From NCBI GenBank assembly GCA_038380795.1, contig CM076267.1, positions 34,782,232 through 34,846,231 on the forward strand: a stretch of 64,000 nt of DNA, written 5' to 3'. The DNA comes from Pyrocephalus nanus. Lineage: Eukaryota; Chordata; Aves; Passeriformes; Tyrannidae. A program made the position numbers and the translations under genes. The notes under the pieces were generated by a model. It had not been told where the DNA came from, searched no databases, and was given only the letters and a program-made list of their open reading frames with translations. Positions within the stretch are counted from its first letter, which is position 1; every line of letters starts with the position of its first letter. Shown here piece after piece: positions 37,540 through 51,790 of the stretch.

Positions 37540-40500
37540 ATCCCACAGTTCTGATCTTCACACCGTGGCTGTCCTTAAAGTACATTACCAATATTATCAA
37601 CTCTTTGTGAAAATTCATCTGAAAATAATTGTGGCTGAATGAAAGCGGCAATGGTGTTCCTAACAGCTCATGGGCTGAACAACAAGCAAAAGGCTGTGAC
37701 AGAGGTAATCTGTTGTGAACTTTTCCACCCATCCTGAAATACTCAGGAAAGTTTGGGAATGGGCTCTGGCATCTCATTTCCATGGTGACCGACTGTGCAT
37801 GATGAGACAGTGAGTCAGTGGCAAGCAGAACCCCAGCCACGTTTTCAGCTGCTGTATTTGTTTACATTTCTATAGGCTGTGAAGGAAATGTTTATTTTCC
37901 CTATTAGCCCTGGATGATGTAAGGGGGGAGGGTAGACAAACACTGGGGGGAGAAGATATGGAGGTAAATATAATAGTTGGTTGTTATTCACAGTTTATGG
38001 AAATGCAGGGTGTGGCTGCCTGCTGCCTGAATGAAGATGCAGAACTGGGTGGTAGAGAAATCTTCCAGGAGGCCAGAGATGTTATTGCATTGTGTCAAGG
38101 AATCAGGAGGGTCTGAGGAATAAAAATTCAGGAGAAGGTATTTATGCTACACCTTAATTTTGATTGTCATAGGGCTCTCTTTTGGCTTCTGCTGGACTTT
38201 CTATGTTTTTGTTTGTTTGGTTGTTTTTTGGTTTTTTTTTCCCTCTTCAATTCATAATTTCAAACATTTGAAACACTTTGAAAGGCATACTAGAGGCTGC
38301 AGGAGTTATAGTGAAGCAGGGAAAGGTTAGTTTAACTGGGTAATGTTCTTCTCTAGACTTAGTTGGTTTGTCTATTCAGCCTCCCACGTTGCTGAGACAT
38401 CAGGTGGTTAAATAAGGATTGTGTGTGTTCTTCAGATTGATTTTTTTTTTTTTTTTGTCTTTCCTTCACACCCTCTCCATGCAGTGTTGCAGACAGTGGG
38501 AAATAGGAAATCAAATGAAGTGACACAGAGGATGTGGTTCAGTTGCCTGTAAAACCTTAAGCCCAAAGGGAAGTGTGGCTGATAAAGCCACCTCAGATAC
38601 CACCTGTAGTGCCCACTGACCTTCAGACAAGCTGCTGTCTTACGTAATTTTCCTTCTTTCATAAATATTTTGAACTTTTTAACTTACAAGCGATGTTTCT
38701 GGGTATTTTGTTGCATAGCCCCTGTTTTATTGTGGTTCATTTGTTTTATTCACTAACGTGAAGTCTTCTTGTTTCACTGAGACAAAATCTTTGCTACTTA
38801 AATTGTCCTTATATTGAAGGGAATACTTTGAGACCGGCATATTTAGCTGGATAAATGTGAGCTTGCTTTATGTACAGCATGGAGGGGATAACTGTGGTTG
38901 GGGAAGTGCAGCAGGGTGCTTCCCTTCGAGCTTTGGTTTTCCCTGTGCAAGGGAACAAAACAGAAAAAATGTCTCAGATCCCTCTTTGTGGGATGGAAGG
39001 AAGGTAGGCCAGAAAAGCGTGTGGTCTTGTCTCATCTCCCTTTACCCACCCCTTGCTCAGTGTCATCTTGGAAGTCTGTAAAAAAAAAAAAGATTTCTAC
39101 TGTGTCAACTCGTGTCCTCTTCAAATGTCAAAGTCAAACTCTTCCTGCACCTTCTGGTAAATAATTTCTTTGTGTAAAACTCTCATTTGCTGCTGGGACT
39201 GGATGGCTTTACATCCCTGATTAGGGATATGCCCTCCCAAGCCATGTGTTAGGGCAATGAACAGCATTGCTGTCTGTGTGGGATGTCAATGCTTGGCCTT
39301 TTTGGGGTAACACCGTAAGCACAATCCAAGCCAGAGGGCTGAAGGCAGGGATTCCTCTGTTTGGAATCAGAACACTGCCACCTCCAAACCAACTTGCCAC
39401 AAGGTCCAACAGTTCCTCTCATTTACATGTGTAAAGTCACGTGCTGAGTTCTGAGCTTCCTTTACAACTTCTCTTGGAGGGACCTTCACCTCTGTTTCTA
39501 GACCACAGCTCCCAGAACATTTGGAATTTGGACTTTTGCGTGTTTACTTGCACTATTTCTTTTTAGATTTCTCCACTGGTGAGTGTATAATGCAGTGCAA
39601 AACCTCTGGCAATGCCCAAAATGCAACATAAAGGAGAAAAGAAAAAGAGAAAGCTCTAAACCTAATGTGAGCTGATGTAAGCTGCCAAGGAAATGGCAAA
39701 GGGGTAAAAAATGGAATAATTTTTTCTGACAAAAAATAAAAGACAAATAAAAGGTAGAGGCCTGTGCAAGAACCCTTTGCACTCCCTCCTGAATCTGCTT
39801 TGTCCTCATGCTTGTAGTGAGATCTCTGCTGGCAGCACTTGTGAAGGGTATGTTTTGTGAAAAGCCAGTTTAAGAAATGAAGCAGTGTGGAGAGTGGAAT
39901 TACCATGAGTTATTTCTCTCTCCTGCCCTGATCAGATTCTGTTTCTCTCTCAGGCAATCCTTCCAGTCACAGAGCAAGGCAAGCAATTCCAATTTGAAGA
40001 TGTTGATCTTTTTTGTTCTGTTGAGCTTTTAAGTTAAATGTAAAGGTTTGGAGGGCTCCAGTCAGGGAAGTTTAGTTTAACAAACAGTATGATAACATTG
40101 CCAGCCACCTCCAATCCTACCTTATCCTGTAAAACTCATTAGCAGCAGCATGTTTTGCAACACCAGTGACAATTTATGAGGAAAAAAATCTTGCTAGTCT
40201 TTAATTACCTATCCTGAGATATTAGCTGCATGTTTCTACTCACTCCCACCTTTTTCCTTTGTAACAAAGAGGCTTTGCTGGATAATGAAACCACGGTGAG
40301 GCAGGAGAGCTGATGTTTCTGTGGGTATATGTTATGACACTATTGAGAGTTAAGGATAGAAATTAAATAGCAGGCTGAGCTGGTGAAATCTGCAGCAACC
40401 TGCTATTTTCTAGCCACTTTCTATGAAGCAAGAGTAAGCATCATTAGAGATGGTCTCCTGTCTATAAAAAGGAGGCTCTTTGATTCTCCTGTTTCATCAC

Positions 40501-43500
40501 AAGCACTGTATGACTGATCGTGTCCATGCTGGATAGTTTAGGTAAATCATGCACACAGTGTGGTTGTGATTTGACTGAAAATAATTATCCAGCTAGTTAT
40601 TGACTGCTCTCCTAACAGAGCTGTTGTGATCCCCTGCCAGGTCTTCTGCTCTCTGCCAATAATTATTTTGCCTACAGATCCTATCAGCAAGTCCAGTGTA
40701 CAAAGGTGAAAGCAGAACTACGCCTTGGGATTTATATTTAGTGTTGTCATTGCTGGCAGTAGCTGTGCTACAGTTTGGGCAAGCTGTACTTACAGAGTCA
40801 GGGGGTAATGATCTGGAAAGTTGGATTTGAACCCTGGATGTGGGGATGCTGATGTTTTACCACCACAGCTCAGGGGCACAATAGAAAAACATGAAATACA
40901 GCAGAGGAAGAAATCAGAAAGTTAATGCAAAGTAGAAAAGTGGCATTCAGGAAGGACTGATGTGAGACAGGAGAAAGCAGAACACTCAGTTGCATTCATG
41001 GGAGGAATAAATTTAGGAGCAACTTGGAGACTATGCAGCTTAATTAAGCTGAATCATGTTAAGAGAGCTGTAGCTGGACAGACAGCCACCTGCTGATATA
41101 AGTCAGGAATCTAAAAAAAAACTTGAGAAAATCAGAAGGAAGAAACTAGTTTCTGTTGCTGAAGAATTGAGGCAAAAAAAGTCAACTAGCTGCAGTTACA
41201 AGTGCATAGCAAATAAACTCTCTGCTCCTGACTTTTTTATTGAAAGGTTCTGAATAGCAGCCACTCTTTATTCCTCCAGTTTTTTCCATCCCTTACTTGA
41301 ACTGAAATGATTTCTGTGTGCAAGTATTAATTCTGCACATATGTTGGATAGAAAATTTGAAATATGTAGCAGGTGAACCAGAAAATGCCACATTTTTTTC
41401 AGCCTATTTCATTTCTATGTTTCAGTTATGTGCAGTCCTTAGGAAAAAATGATCTAAAAGTGTTACTATGCTTTTTTAGGGGCAAAAAAGGGTGTCTGAA
41501 TTTATTAAGGCTGTTTTAAGAATGGGAATAATTCAAAAATCCTCTTGTCTGATCGTTTAAGGTCATTTTTCAGTAGAGTGTTTTGTCTTTCCTGTGTTCT
41601 ATAAGTATGTTATAAAGCTATAGCAGACAGAACTTATAATCATAGACATGTAAATAGTGCAAAGGGAAAAACAGTCAGAATTAAGCTGCTTGATAATAAG
41701 ACAACTTGGGTAAAAATGAATCAGTGTGGTCTAAAGAGCCTGAATTTGTCACTTTATATTTACATGTGCATAATATGCTGGTGTTACACTGGAAATGGAG
41801 TTGTGGAGCAGTCCACAATATTCTGATGGAATTTAATTCCTATGCATTTCCCAGTGTGGAGAGCAAACCCCTCCTGGACACTTGGGAGCTCTGATTTCAC
41901 ACTGATGATGTGCTGTAGGAGAGAACTAATGATGTAAAAGTCATCTGCAGAACAAATGTAGAAAGTCTTTAATAAAATTGCAGTCGGCAGAGGAAAAAGT
42001 CAAAATCTAAAATGCTTTAGATAAACATGGTGCAAGGGTTAAGAAAGCACTGAATCAGAACTCAGTGCTGAGTTTTCAGCCCTGGAGAATTGTGGCTTTT
42101 AAACCTGAGGAGGCTTCTCTGGCTATTGCTTTATAACCCTGTTTGGAATGGTCTGTGCTCCATCCTGAAAGATATTCTGCAGGTCTCTAAGTGGGAAACA
42201 TCCCAGATTCTTCTGGGAGAAATCACTGTTCTGCATTTCTTCCTCAAGGCTGTCCTGTCAGTACTCAGACACCTCAGCAGTTTGAAAATAGTTCATCCCC
42301 AAGTGCACTGTGATTGCTGCGATGGTATTTGCTGTAGGATAAGATAATCTTCCTTTTTCTACATCACTGGCACAGATGGGGCCTAGAACAGTTTCCAATT
42401 CACAGGCCCATATAGATATTTAGTTCTCCTTAATGAGAATGATGGGGCCTGGAGTGTCTAAAACCCCCTGAGTGTCTGTTTTGAGCTTCAGCCTGTTAAA
42501 ATGCAGGTAGAATAACGCTGGAGAATAAGCAACATTCAAGCTGTACATAACAATTTTTGATTTCTATGCTGCACTGAGCCAAAACAAAGGTATTCAGAAA
42601 GTTTTTATCCATGGTTATCCTACAGCAATAACTGCAGATTGACATCCCCAAAGCCAATGATGAAGAGGTAACAGCTCTATTAGGCACTTTTAGTTAGGTT
42701 TGGAGGCTGCTTTAGAAGAAGGAGAAAAAGGGAAGAAATTATGAAGAAACTATCATAATCAGGAGGCAAAATTGAACTCTATATTGATGTAAATGCACGC
42801 TAGACACCTTTTGCTGCTTGGGTTAAGTTTGGAGTTGCACTTGTCTAAGTGTTGTTGTGTGTACTGTATCAAACATCTTCCCACACAAAGTACAAACTGA
42901 AATGCCTTACCCAGTCCATACAGATGAGCATCCTTAGGGGACTCCTCCCAGTTCTCATAAAATTACTGCTTCATTTATTCACCATTTGACTACTTTGCTC
43001 TGCAGCTGGGAGAGATACTTGAGGGGCAGCAGATCTGTGTGCTTTGCTGTTCTCTGTGCAGCTGGGCTTTCTGCTCCACTCACTCACTCCATCTTGCACC
43101 AGTAACTCCTTGGCAATCATAGCCAGGAGTTGCAGGTTTGGGGTTTTTTTAAACATCTTTATGGTTTACTTTTTTTTTTTTTTTAATATATCTGAGTTTT
43201 TAGTTCTACATCTGTTAGGTATTGCTAGAAACCATTATATTGTACTATCTGTGGAGAAATAGAAAATAAAAGGAATAATGGGATTTCTTTTAAAGGATGC
43301 TTTTAAAACTGCTTTTACTGCAGGTGCTTTCCATCTCACAGCTAGGTGCAAACAAGATGACTATTCTGATGAGATTTGTATAAAGTTAGTGGCTTTTGTG
43401 ATGAGGGCAGAAATTTTAATTATAAAGAGATGCATGCTGCTTTACCCAAGGCTTTGTTAGAAATTCCCATTTTTCACTTTTATAAATGCCTTTTTTTTAC

Positions 43501-46500
43501 AGTCTTTTAATGGATTGTACAGTAATTGGAGATGAAACTTTTTTTTTTTCCCCCACAATAGAAATGAATGTTAAGGAAAAAACCCCCATTTTGACAACTC
43601 CATAAGGTAACACTGGTAGTTTGAGATGTGTCTGACCATAAACTAGCAAAATAAGAAAGAAACAGGTTTTCTTATGTCAACCAGAGTAATTTTATGTCTG
43701 TTTACATCTGGACAATTAATGCAAACCCCGGGGTCCTGAAAATGTCATCTGCCCAAGCTTGCTTTGGGAAGTTCTCAGGGCTCCAGCACTTAGTTTGCCA
43801 GCTTGATTCACCAACTGTAAAATTTTGTTGTCAAAAATAATTCTTGCTATTTATCCTGCACTTTCACTGCCAGGAACATTTCTTCCTGTTCACTCTATAT
43901 TTGACCTTTCTTAAGTTCCTTTTATATCGAAAAACTTTCACAAATAGGCTTATAGACATCCTGCTCCAGGGTGGTTTTTTTACTCCTTGGTGGTTTTTAC
44001 TTTCTCTCATTAAGTGGTTATTCCTCTTTCCAGTTAACCAACATAACTGGGTTTTTTTTAATCCCTTAAAGAATTATTTGCTCTTGGAGAGACACTTTAT
44101 AAAATGTGTGGAGCATAACTGCACTTCATATATATGTGTATGTGTATATGTGCATTTCAAGTGAAAATTCAAGTATGTATCTGAAGTGGCTAAGATGTGA
44201 TAGGAGGCTTTTTGAGATGAGATTCTTCCAGGATCAATCTCAACACAGCAAGTGCATTAAAGTTTTATGAGTAGTTTGTAAGTCCTGAAACATTAACTTG
44301 CTTCTGACTAGTAATAAACACATAATCTTGGTCAGTGGGTACTCCACAGGATCCGCTGATGAGTTTTGGTGCATTATCTCTTAAAAAAGCAAGGACTTTT
44401 CCTTGTCACCAGGTTCAAGGGAAAATGTAACTAGGTACCATTTTTAAATGCTTCCTAACAATGGCTTATAATGTGGTATATGTGTTGGTTAATAACTGAT
44501 AACGTTTCATTCCTCTGAAATATTCCCTGCAAATAGCTCAGTCCAATTAAAGTGCTTGGTTTACTGATCTACCTCCTATTCTTTCTCTTTCATCTCGCTG
44601 CAAGTCCTTTCATCATTCTCTTACTACTGGGATTCATCAGTTTTAATTTACATCTGCATTTGCAAATGACTCTGAAATACAAGCTGCTACTTGGAAGTTG
44701 TGAAGTTTCCACCAGCTTCTCTGGGTAGGCTCAGAACCCGTACTCCAAGGATGGTCAGGTTTCTGTCTCTCTCCCCACAAAGTGATTACTCACACAATTA
44801 ATTAAAAAAGTCTAGTGAACATTTCCATAAGGCCCTATTCTGGCACTGTGGAAGGACCTAAAGGTAGCAAGTTTTTTGTTTTGTTTTAATAAGAGAAGTG
44901 ACTTTCTGCTGTCCTTGTGATTCAAAACATAGCAGCTAATACGCAGCACTAGGACAAGACAATCTGCCCCGTGGTCTGTTTAAATTTTACTGCCACCTTT
45001 TGGCCTGCTTTCTTGATCAGTAGAAAAACGTAGCTAAAAAGCAGCAAGATCACATTTTGTAAACATGGAAACTTAGATAAGAGACAAGCTGCAAGTTGGT
45101 GCATGTGGCAATATCAGGAACGTGCCTTCAGTGTGTCTGGGATGTTCAGGGCTTGTATCTTTACGTGAGCCAGTGACTGTTGCTCTGGCTGTTTGTATTT
45201 GCCTAACCTTCCATTATCAAATAAAATTCAGAACAAAACACAATTTCTGTCTGAGACAAATATGACTGGAATCCCCAGAAAGACTCTAAAGGTCAGAGCA
45301 CCTGTTTTGAAATATTGCTCCTCAGTATCTACAAAGTCTCAGTGACATTAAACAGTACCATGTGTAGGTTGCTAGATGGTACCCCCACTTTTATATATTT
45401 AAAGCACAAGCTTTAGGCTAGAAATAAATTAAAAAAAAACAAAACTGAGTGGAAAGAATTCAAACTCTGAGCAGTATTCTGGAAGAAGAATATTGTGGAA
45501 ACTGGATTTGTCAGCAGTAGAACTTTGTATCTGTAAAGCTCCTGGCACTTTGCCTGCTGGTGTGGTCAAATAGTGACTCTCTGTGAGTCCAAGGGACTAT
45601 TACTAAATGTGACTGCCACACCTATTTATTTTGAACAGAAAAATGGTGATTGCTTTATGCATAAATGGACAAATATTTGCATTTTATAATTGTTTGCACA
45701 GAAATTAGGAAAGCTGAATTGTAATGAGGTGCTTTTCTTCCTTTGAAATGGAGTGGAATTTTAATTAGTCTTATTTCTTATTTAGGAAACATGGCAACAT
45801 AGGAGGCTTGCTGTTCTTATATATATTATTTTCTTTTGCAGTGATTTTTTTGTGAGGCTTCTTAACTAATATTGAAATAATTTCTTGGGCATGTACTTGG
45901 GGATTTTTTTTTTTTAAATTCGGAATTTCTAGGGGGCCAGAATTGATAGTTCTGGAAATCCTTGGAAGTTGGGCATGTAATCTCCAGGATTGTCTCTGAA
46001 CACTTGACATCCACAGTTAATCAGCAAATGGGAAAAGCTAAGTGAGAGATGGGATGAATATGTTTGTATATGCAAGTAAGTACAGCCACATGCAGATATA
46101 ACACTGATATTCCAGTCAGCAAATGCAACACAGAAACAGAGGAAGTGTAATTTCAGCTTGCAATCAGAGTTTTGGGCAAAAAAAGAAAACTCTGAGGGGA
46201 ATTAAGGCTGAAAAGAGAGATGTTTCTGTAAGTGACTGCTTCCATATGACCACAATAAGATTATGTTTAGTTTCTCAGGAGATATTTCTGACTAAATTTT
46301 AGTCCTGGACTACCCTGGGTTCAGCACATGATTGAAATCACCTCGAGTCCAGTGATCATTTAAATGAGAAAAATCTTATTCAACGTAAAAATAATAATTT
46401 TATTATTATGTGTAACTCATATAACATGCCCCTCTCTGTTACCAGAAACATTTCAAACTGTTGGAAAGTAAACAGGAGTTTAAGTGTAGATGAGATTTTA

Positions 46501-48538
46501 CCAGTTAACTATGCACAGAGTTGAGTACTAATATTCAAATCTGAGAGACAAAATGTTGATTTCAATACACCGTGTCCAGGGGAGGATTGAACCACCTGTT
46601 ACTCACACCTATATTGTGTTCAGCAAGGTGCAATTTTACCTCGGAGTAGTGAAGTAATAGCTGTATGTGTGGGGAAAGCCATGCTGCAAATGATTACAGG
46701 ATTTGTTACGGATAGAAAACACCAAACAGTTTCCTGTCAGGTGCTGAAAATCACCAAGGTACTAAGACAGACTAAGTCTTGTTGAGGTCAGAATCTGGCC
46801 CCTGTTGTTTTCTAAGGAAACTCCAGTTTTAAACTGAAAACTGCCATGAAATGGATCTGGTAAAGCAGAGCAGCCTCCTGCTGTTGACCTCATACTTGCA
46901 CAAGGACACACTGGATTGTTGCTGCAGCAGTGTTAGGACCACACTTTGTAAAATTAAATTATGTGGGTTTATTTTCTTGATTGTATGCATCTCTCACTCT
47001 GAGTTATGGTCTGAACTTTGGCCTCTAGTTTAGCCATAACAAAAGAAAAAAACCACAAAACCCAAACCAACTAAACACCCAAATCCAACAAGGCTTTGAA
47101 AACTTCAGTCTTAGCAAATTTTTATGACTGGCATGGGCAGCTTGAAACACAGTTAACCCTGTTACCAGTATCAGGTTTTATTTATCCTCAAGCTCAAGCC
47201 ATCGATGCCATTGATCTGCATTATGGCTAATCACTCCACTGTGTAACTAGGAAGCTGTTACACTGCTTCTTTCCATGACACCGATGTGTTTTATGAACTG
47301 TAGATAAGGGTCAGCCTATTAAAAATGCTAATAATTCCTCTGGTAAGATTGTGCATAAGGGAGATAAGGACATTCCATTGCTGAATAGGTGTGAACTTCT
47401 CCCCATTACAGTGTTCTGCTTCTTTCTGGGCACATAGGAAATATTTGCATTTCTGCTCCCTGTATTACTTTAAAAAAGGAAGCTGAAAAGGTTTTCCTAA
47501 TGGTGTGTTCAAATCACCAAATATTTTGTTTTACAGGTGTGAGGTTTAGCAGAAGTAAAATTAAGAGCTTCTTGTAATGAGTACAGGCAAGGACCTTTTC
47601 TCTGTCAAAATTAAGAATTCATTTTGTGTTGAAGATTGGCTTTTTATGATGATACCTTCTTCTTATCTGATGCTAATAATGAAATACTCTGTCTTCCATC
47701 TTCCATTTAAGTGATATGTCTAGAGCCATAGATAGAGCCATACATAGAGCATTGTCATACAAGCAAACTACAGCAATAAGGTAAGAAAATTATAGAACCT
47801 GAGATATTCACTACAGTCATATGTAGTAAAAACCAAGGTAGATTATTGAGTCATCAGTTGGGAACTGTAAACAGAGGTTCACCTCCTAAAACAGGGTCCT
47901 AGCAAAGCCTGATGTTCCTGTACCATTTTATATAAATATGCAGAGTCCAGGTGTGTTTCTGCGAGTAACGATGGTGATCTTATGGATCTGTGTAAGGCAC
48001 TGTGAAAGAGATGCATGGTGATTATCAGGAAGCAATAGCTGGGATCCAGCAAAGGTTTTTAGCAGTTGACCAGCCACTATCTGAAGAGATGGAAAAGTAG
48101 CCATTGAGAAATATTCCTGGTAATACCTGGCAAAATTAGTTTTCATGCAAAAGCCACTATAAAAATATTGTAGCAATGTTTACAGGTGATTCAGTGGCGA
48201 ATTTTTTGGGAAAAAAAAAAATCTAACTTTTGCCTGCAGTATTTTCTATCACTGTCAGTAAAACTGCAATCTTAACACAAAAATAACTGCTAGTCTTATA
48301 TTTGAAATGAATAATTTTTAGTTGAGAATCCTCACCTTTAATTCCACTCATGACCCCAGACTTGCTGGTATTAATTAAGACATGCTGGGCAGATATACAG
48401 ACATGAAGTGATGCTGTGTGCCAGTCCTTCTTATACAGTTCAGTACTGTGGGAAAACTCACTGGTAGATTTTCATCTTACTGGCTGTCTGAGGTGTTGTA
48501 CAGCCAAGGATTCCATTCTTCCAAAAAGAAGTGGGTAG
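37540..48538. other. gene-poor region
   Basis: About 11 kb with no exon, RNA gene or dispersed repeat that I can support. It contains AATAAA at 38119-38124 (possible 3' end of the candidate gene), T-rich runs near 38205-38245, 38442-38457 and 43169-43185, and a short TA/TG run near 44127-44150. An A- and C-rich stretch (aaaccacaaaacccaaacc type) lies at 47040-47085. Open frames are short and unsupported. Confidence 0.45.
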
Positions 48539-49090
48539 GTAATGGAAGGGAGGGGACAAGGCAAGGGATGGGAGGAGTGCAAGGTGTGAAGTGAGGAGAG
48601 CGTTTGGGGCATTGGCAGGGCATGGTGGGGAATAGCAGGGCAAGATTGGGGAAGGGGTGAAATAGAAATAGAGGCCAAAAGATGTAGGAGGTTTAAAGGG
48701 TTTGGGGTCTGAGAAAAAACATCTGACCATAAAAAGCAGAGTCTGAAAAGTGATGGGAGGCCAAAGAGGTGTGGGAGGCTGGAGGGCAAGCAGAGACTGG
48801 AAAACAGTGGAGATGGAAATGAGGTGGGGAGCTAAAAAGGGCTGGTAGGCTGAAAAAGGGGTAGAGGCCAAAAAAAAGTGGAGGCCAAAAAGTAGTGGGA
48901 GACTACGTTGGAGTGGGAGGGTGGAACGGGGTGGAGGTCTATTTAGGGTAACTTTAGGCAGGGCAAGGCAAGGCAGGAGCATTGGCAGGGCATGGGTGGG
49001 GAAAAGGCAAGGCAAGGGGGGGGCACTGGGAGGGTACAGGCTGGGAATAGTTGGGGCAAGGCAAGGCAGGGCTTGGCAGGTTTTGCTGAA
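48539..49090. repeat. G-rich, purine-rich degenerate minisatellite with duplicated flanks
   Basis: About 550 bases have nearly all pyrimidines removed from the plus strand. The centre contains repeated GAGGCCAAA units at 48671, 48757, 48864 and 48881, each followed by A/G-rich sequence with 'gtgggagg' or similar, in an uneven array. Both flanks carry 'ggcaaggcaagg'-type sequence, and a block of about 24 bases beginning 'gcattggcagggcatgg' occurs at 48609 and again at 48979. Several G3-G4 runs could form quadruplexes. The 185-residue Pro/Leu-rich minus-strand open frame at 48458-49015 is a by-product of the missing stop triplets in such sequence. Confidence 0.8.
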
Positions 49091-50835
49091 TGCTGCTTGT
49101 TATCATGTGGATATCTCTGAACCTTAACATTAAAAAAAAAATCTGTTGCCACGTAGAATAGAAACTGTCCTTGTGAATATGTGTGGCTCTTGAATTTGAG
49201 GAAGGATTTAAAATAAATTACTGTTTAACTAGTACAAAAGGACTTCAGGAGGAAGGTGAGCAAAACAGCAGAAGATACAGAATATTTTCTACCTCTTCTG
49301 TTTCAGTTTTCTAATAAAAGGTTAATTCTTTTTACTACAATTATTAAAACACAACGGGACAGGAACAGAAAAAAGAACAGGTCAAAGAACTTTTACATCA
49401 ATTAGATGCTTTCAGCTCAACGGGAACTGATGAATTTTACTCTAGGGCATTTCAGAACTAACTCAAGCAATGTCTGCACTTAAAATTGGGTAAAATCCCA
49501 GAGAACTGCAGAAGGCACAAAATAAATGTGATTTCCAATGACAGATGGAATACAGAGAGTTTCAGGACATATTAAGCAGGCAACCTAATTACAAAACACA
49601 AAGAAGATGCTGTAAATTTAAATGATCCGTATGGAGATATGTAGAAACAGAGAATAAGCTGCTGATGTGTGGTGGTCTGTCAAGAACAACTCATAGCTCT
49701 TCTTTGACCGCTCATAGTGTGTTTAAGTGAAAAGCACATGGGGTAAGGGTAAAGGAGCAGATGGAATAAAATTTTGGTAAAGGTTTGGATGTAGCCCTCC
49801 ATAGCACTTGCAAAAACTAGTAATTAGCACATGGGCTTGAGAAAACTGTTGTAAAATATACCCACTTTGTGCAAGAGGCAGACACTCTTTTCTCCTCAAA
49901 GAAAAATAGGTATCAATATTGTTTGTTTACTGGACAGAAATCTGTGTCCTGCAGAGTAGTGAATCTTGGTAGTCAAGGTGTCTGACTACATTTTTATTCC
50001 ATTTTGAAGTTTTACAAAACCTGGTACCTCACTGATTATGTGTAGCTAAACTCATATATTGACTGTGTATGATTGGACATCTTTAAACTCAAGGGCTGGT
50101 ATGTCCTATAGCAGCAGTGTCCTTCAAACTTTTTTCTTCATTTTGCTTTGCTTTTATTGTGGGAAGATGCTTTAAAACAAATTAGGACAGGCAAATTAAT
50201 GACAAAATTGGCATAATGCACTTCCCTTCAGTGGTGTTTTGAGAAGCTTCCACACTCCTGGGGTTTAGCAACACTGTCATGTGCAATCTGTGATTTCCCT
50301 GTTTTCAGTGATCACAGAGGATTAAAGATCAACTAGGTTTCAATGTGAGCATTAATCTAAGCTTTGGACAGCTTTCCATTTTTCAGATTTACTTTGGAAT
50401 ATAAACACACTTCAGTGTTCCAGCGAAGTTTACATTTAGTGTTGTTTACCATGTTCCCACACAACACATAGCATTGTCATACTTCCCATTTTTAAAACAA
50501 ATGACGTGGATCTGGAAGTGGAGGATCCTCTCCCCTCTCCAGGTGGGAGGGGACCTAGGAGACAGGGAGGAATGGAGGCAGGTCCTTGCTGGGGGGTGGG
50601 GGCAGGTGAATCCCCTCCAAACCTCCCTCCTCCTCTCCCCCAGCCCCACCGCAGAAAGGAGTGAGGCTCTGGCAACTGAGAGCCAGGAAAACAGTGATTC
50701 TCAGGAAGGACTATTTGGGGGTTGCCTAAGCAAAATCAGCCAAATAAACATATTCCAAGGAGCTCCAAAAAGAAAAGAGTAATTTTTATAGTTGAGTTTT
50801 CAATACTGGGTGAAGTCTAAGGAGAGACATCAGCA
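49091..50835. other. unique sequence, no gene seen
   Basis: No recognised repeat or exon. The stretch 50510-50660 is C/G-richer with polypurine and polypyrimidine steps, giving overlapping open frames on both strands but no splice-bounded one. Confidence 0.45.
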
Positions 50836-51790
50836 GAACTTCCACCTCGGACTTCTGGTGGGCAGACTTGGCCTGTCTAGGAGATTGATTTCCAAAGTCC
50901 TTTGTGAGCCAGTCCTGAGGGTAAAGGACTCCAGGAAGGCTGGATGTGCTTTAAAAAGAAATTGTTAAATATTCAGGGGCAGGATATCCCAGTGTGTAGA
51001 GAGACAAGTCACTGGGGAAAAAAAAAACAGCCTGGTTAAACAGAACTTAGGAAACTTAGGGGAAAAAAAAGAGAATCTGCCATCTCTGGAAGAATTATCA
51101 GGTAATTTGGGAGGACTATAAGGATCTTGTGAGGTCGTGCAGGGGGCTGGTTAGAAGGGCCAAAGCCCAGCTAGACCTTGATTTGCCTGCTGCAGTTCAA
51201 GACAACAAACATTTTCCCATAAATACATTAGCAGCAGAAGGACTGTTAGGGATTTGCTGAATGCAGAGGGTAGTGTGGTGACTTTGAGGAAAAGTCAGAG
51301 ATACTTAATGCTTTCTTTGCATGTCTAATATGAAGACTAGTTGACCTCAGTTTACCCAGCTCCCTGGGCTGGAGGTTAGTGATGGGGAGATGAGTGAAGC
51401 CCCAATAACCCAGGAGGAGACGGTTTGTGACCCGCTAGGCCAATTAGACACTCTCAAGTCAGTGGGTCCTGATGGGATCCACCCCAGGGTATTGAGGGAA
51501 CTGGCAAGAAAACTTGCCAAACCACTCCCAGTCATCTACCAGCAGTCCTCGTTAGCTGGAGAAGTTCCAGCTGACTGGAAATCAGCAAATGTAATGCCCA
51601 TTTACAAGGAGGGTCAGGGAAATTACAAGCCTGTCAGCCTAACCTCATTTCTGAGCAAGGTTATGGGAGAGATCATCCTTGAGTGCCCTTACACAGCAGA
51701 TGCAGGACAACCAGGGGATCAAGCCCAGGCAAAGTGCATCTACACAAGGAAGATCCTTCTTGACCAACCTGATCTTCCATGACAGTGACT
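50836..51790 (+). mobile_element. CR1 LINE, internal ORF2 fragment (linker and first half of reverse transcriptase)
   Basis: The nucleotide sequence follows the avian CR1 ORF2 from the end of the endonuclease/linker part ('ggacttctggtgggcag', 'gtccaggaaggctgg'-like text, 'atcccagtgtgtag') into the RT fingers. There, 51390-51782 encodes PDGIHPRVLREL..., GEVPADWKSANV and YKPVSLTS, the diagnostic CR1 block. It stops around 'cttgaccaacctgatcttccatgac', before the catalytic YADD region. Small deletions and stops show it is dead. Both the 5' part and the normal 3' end are missing, unlike typical 5'-truncated CR1 copies. Confidence 0.9.

Noticed and set aside
37520..37662. Possible further 3' exon after the poly-T acceptor at 37519
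   Set aside because: It is open in only one phase, which does not match the upstream exit. In the matching phase it stops after four or five codons.
48458..49015. 185-residue minus-strand open frame, Pro/Leu-rich
   Set aside because: Created by the purine-rich repeat, whose complement has few stop triplets. Low complexity, no domain.
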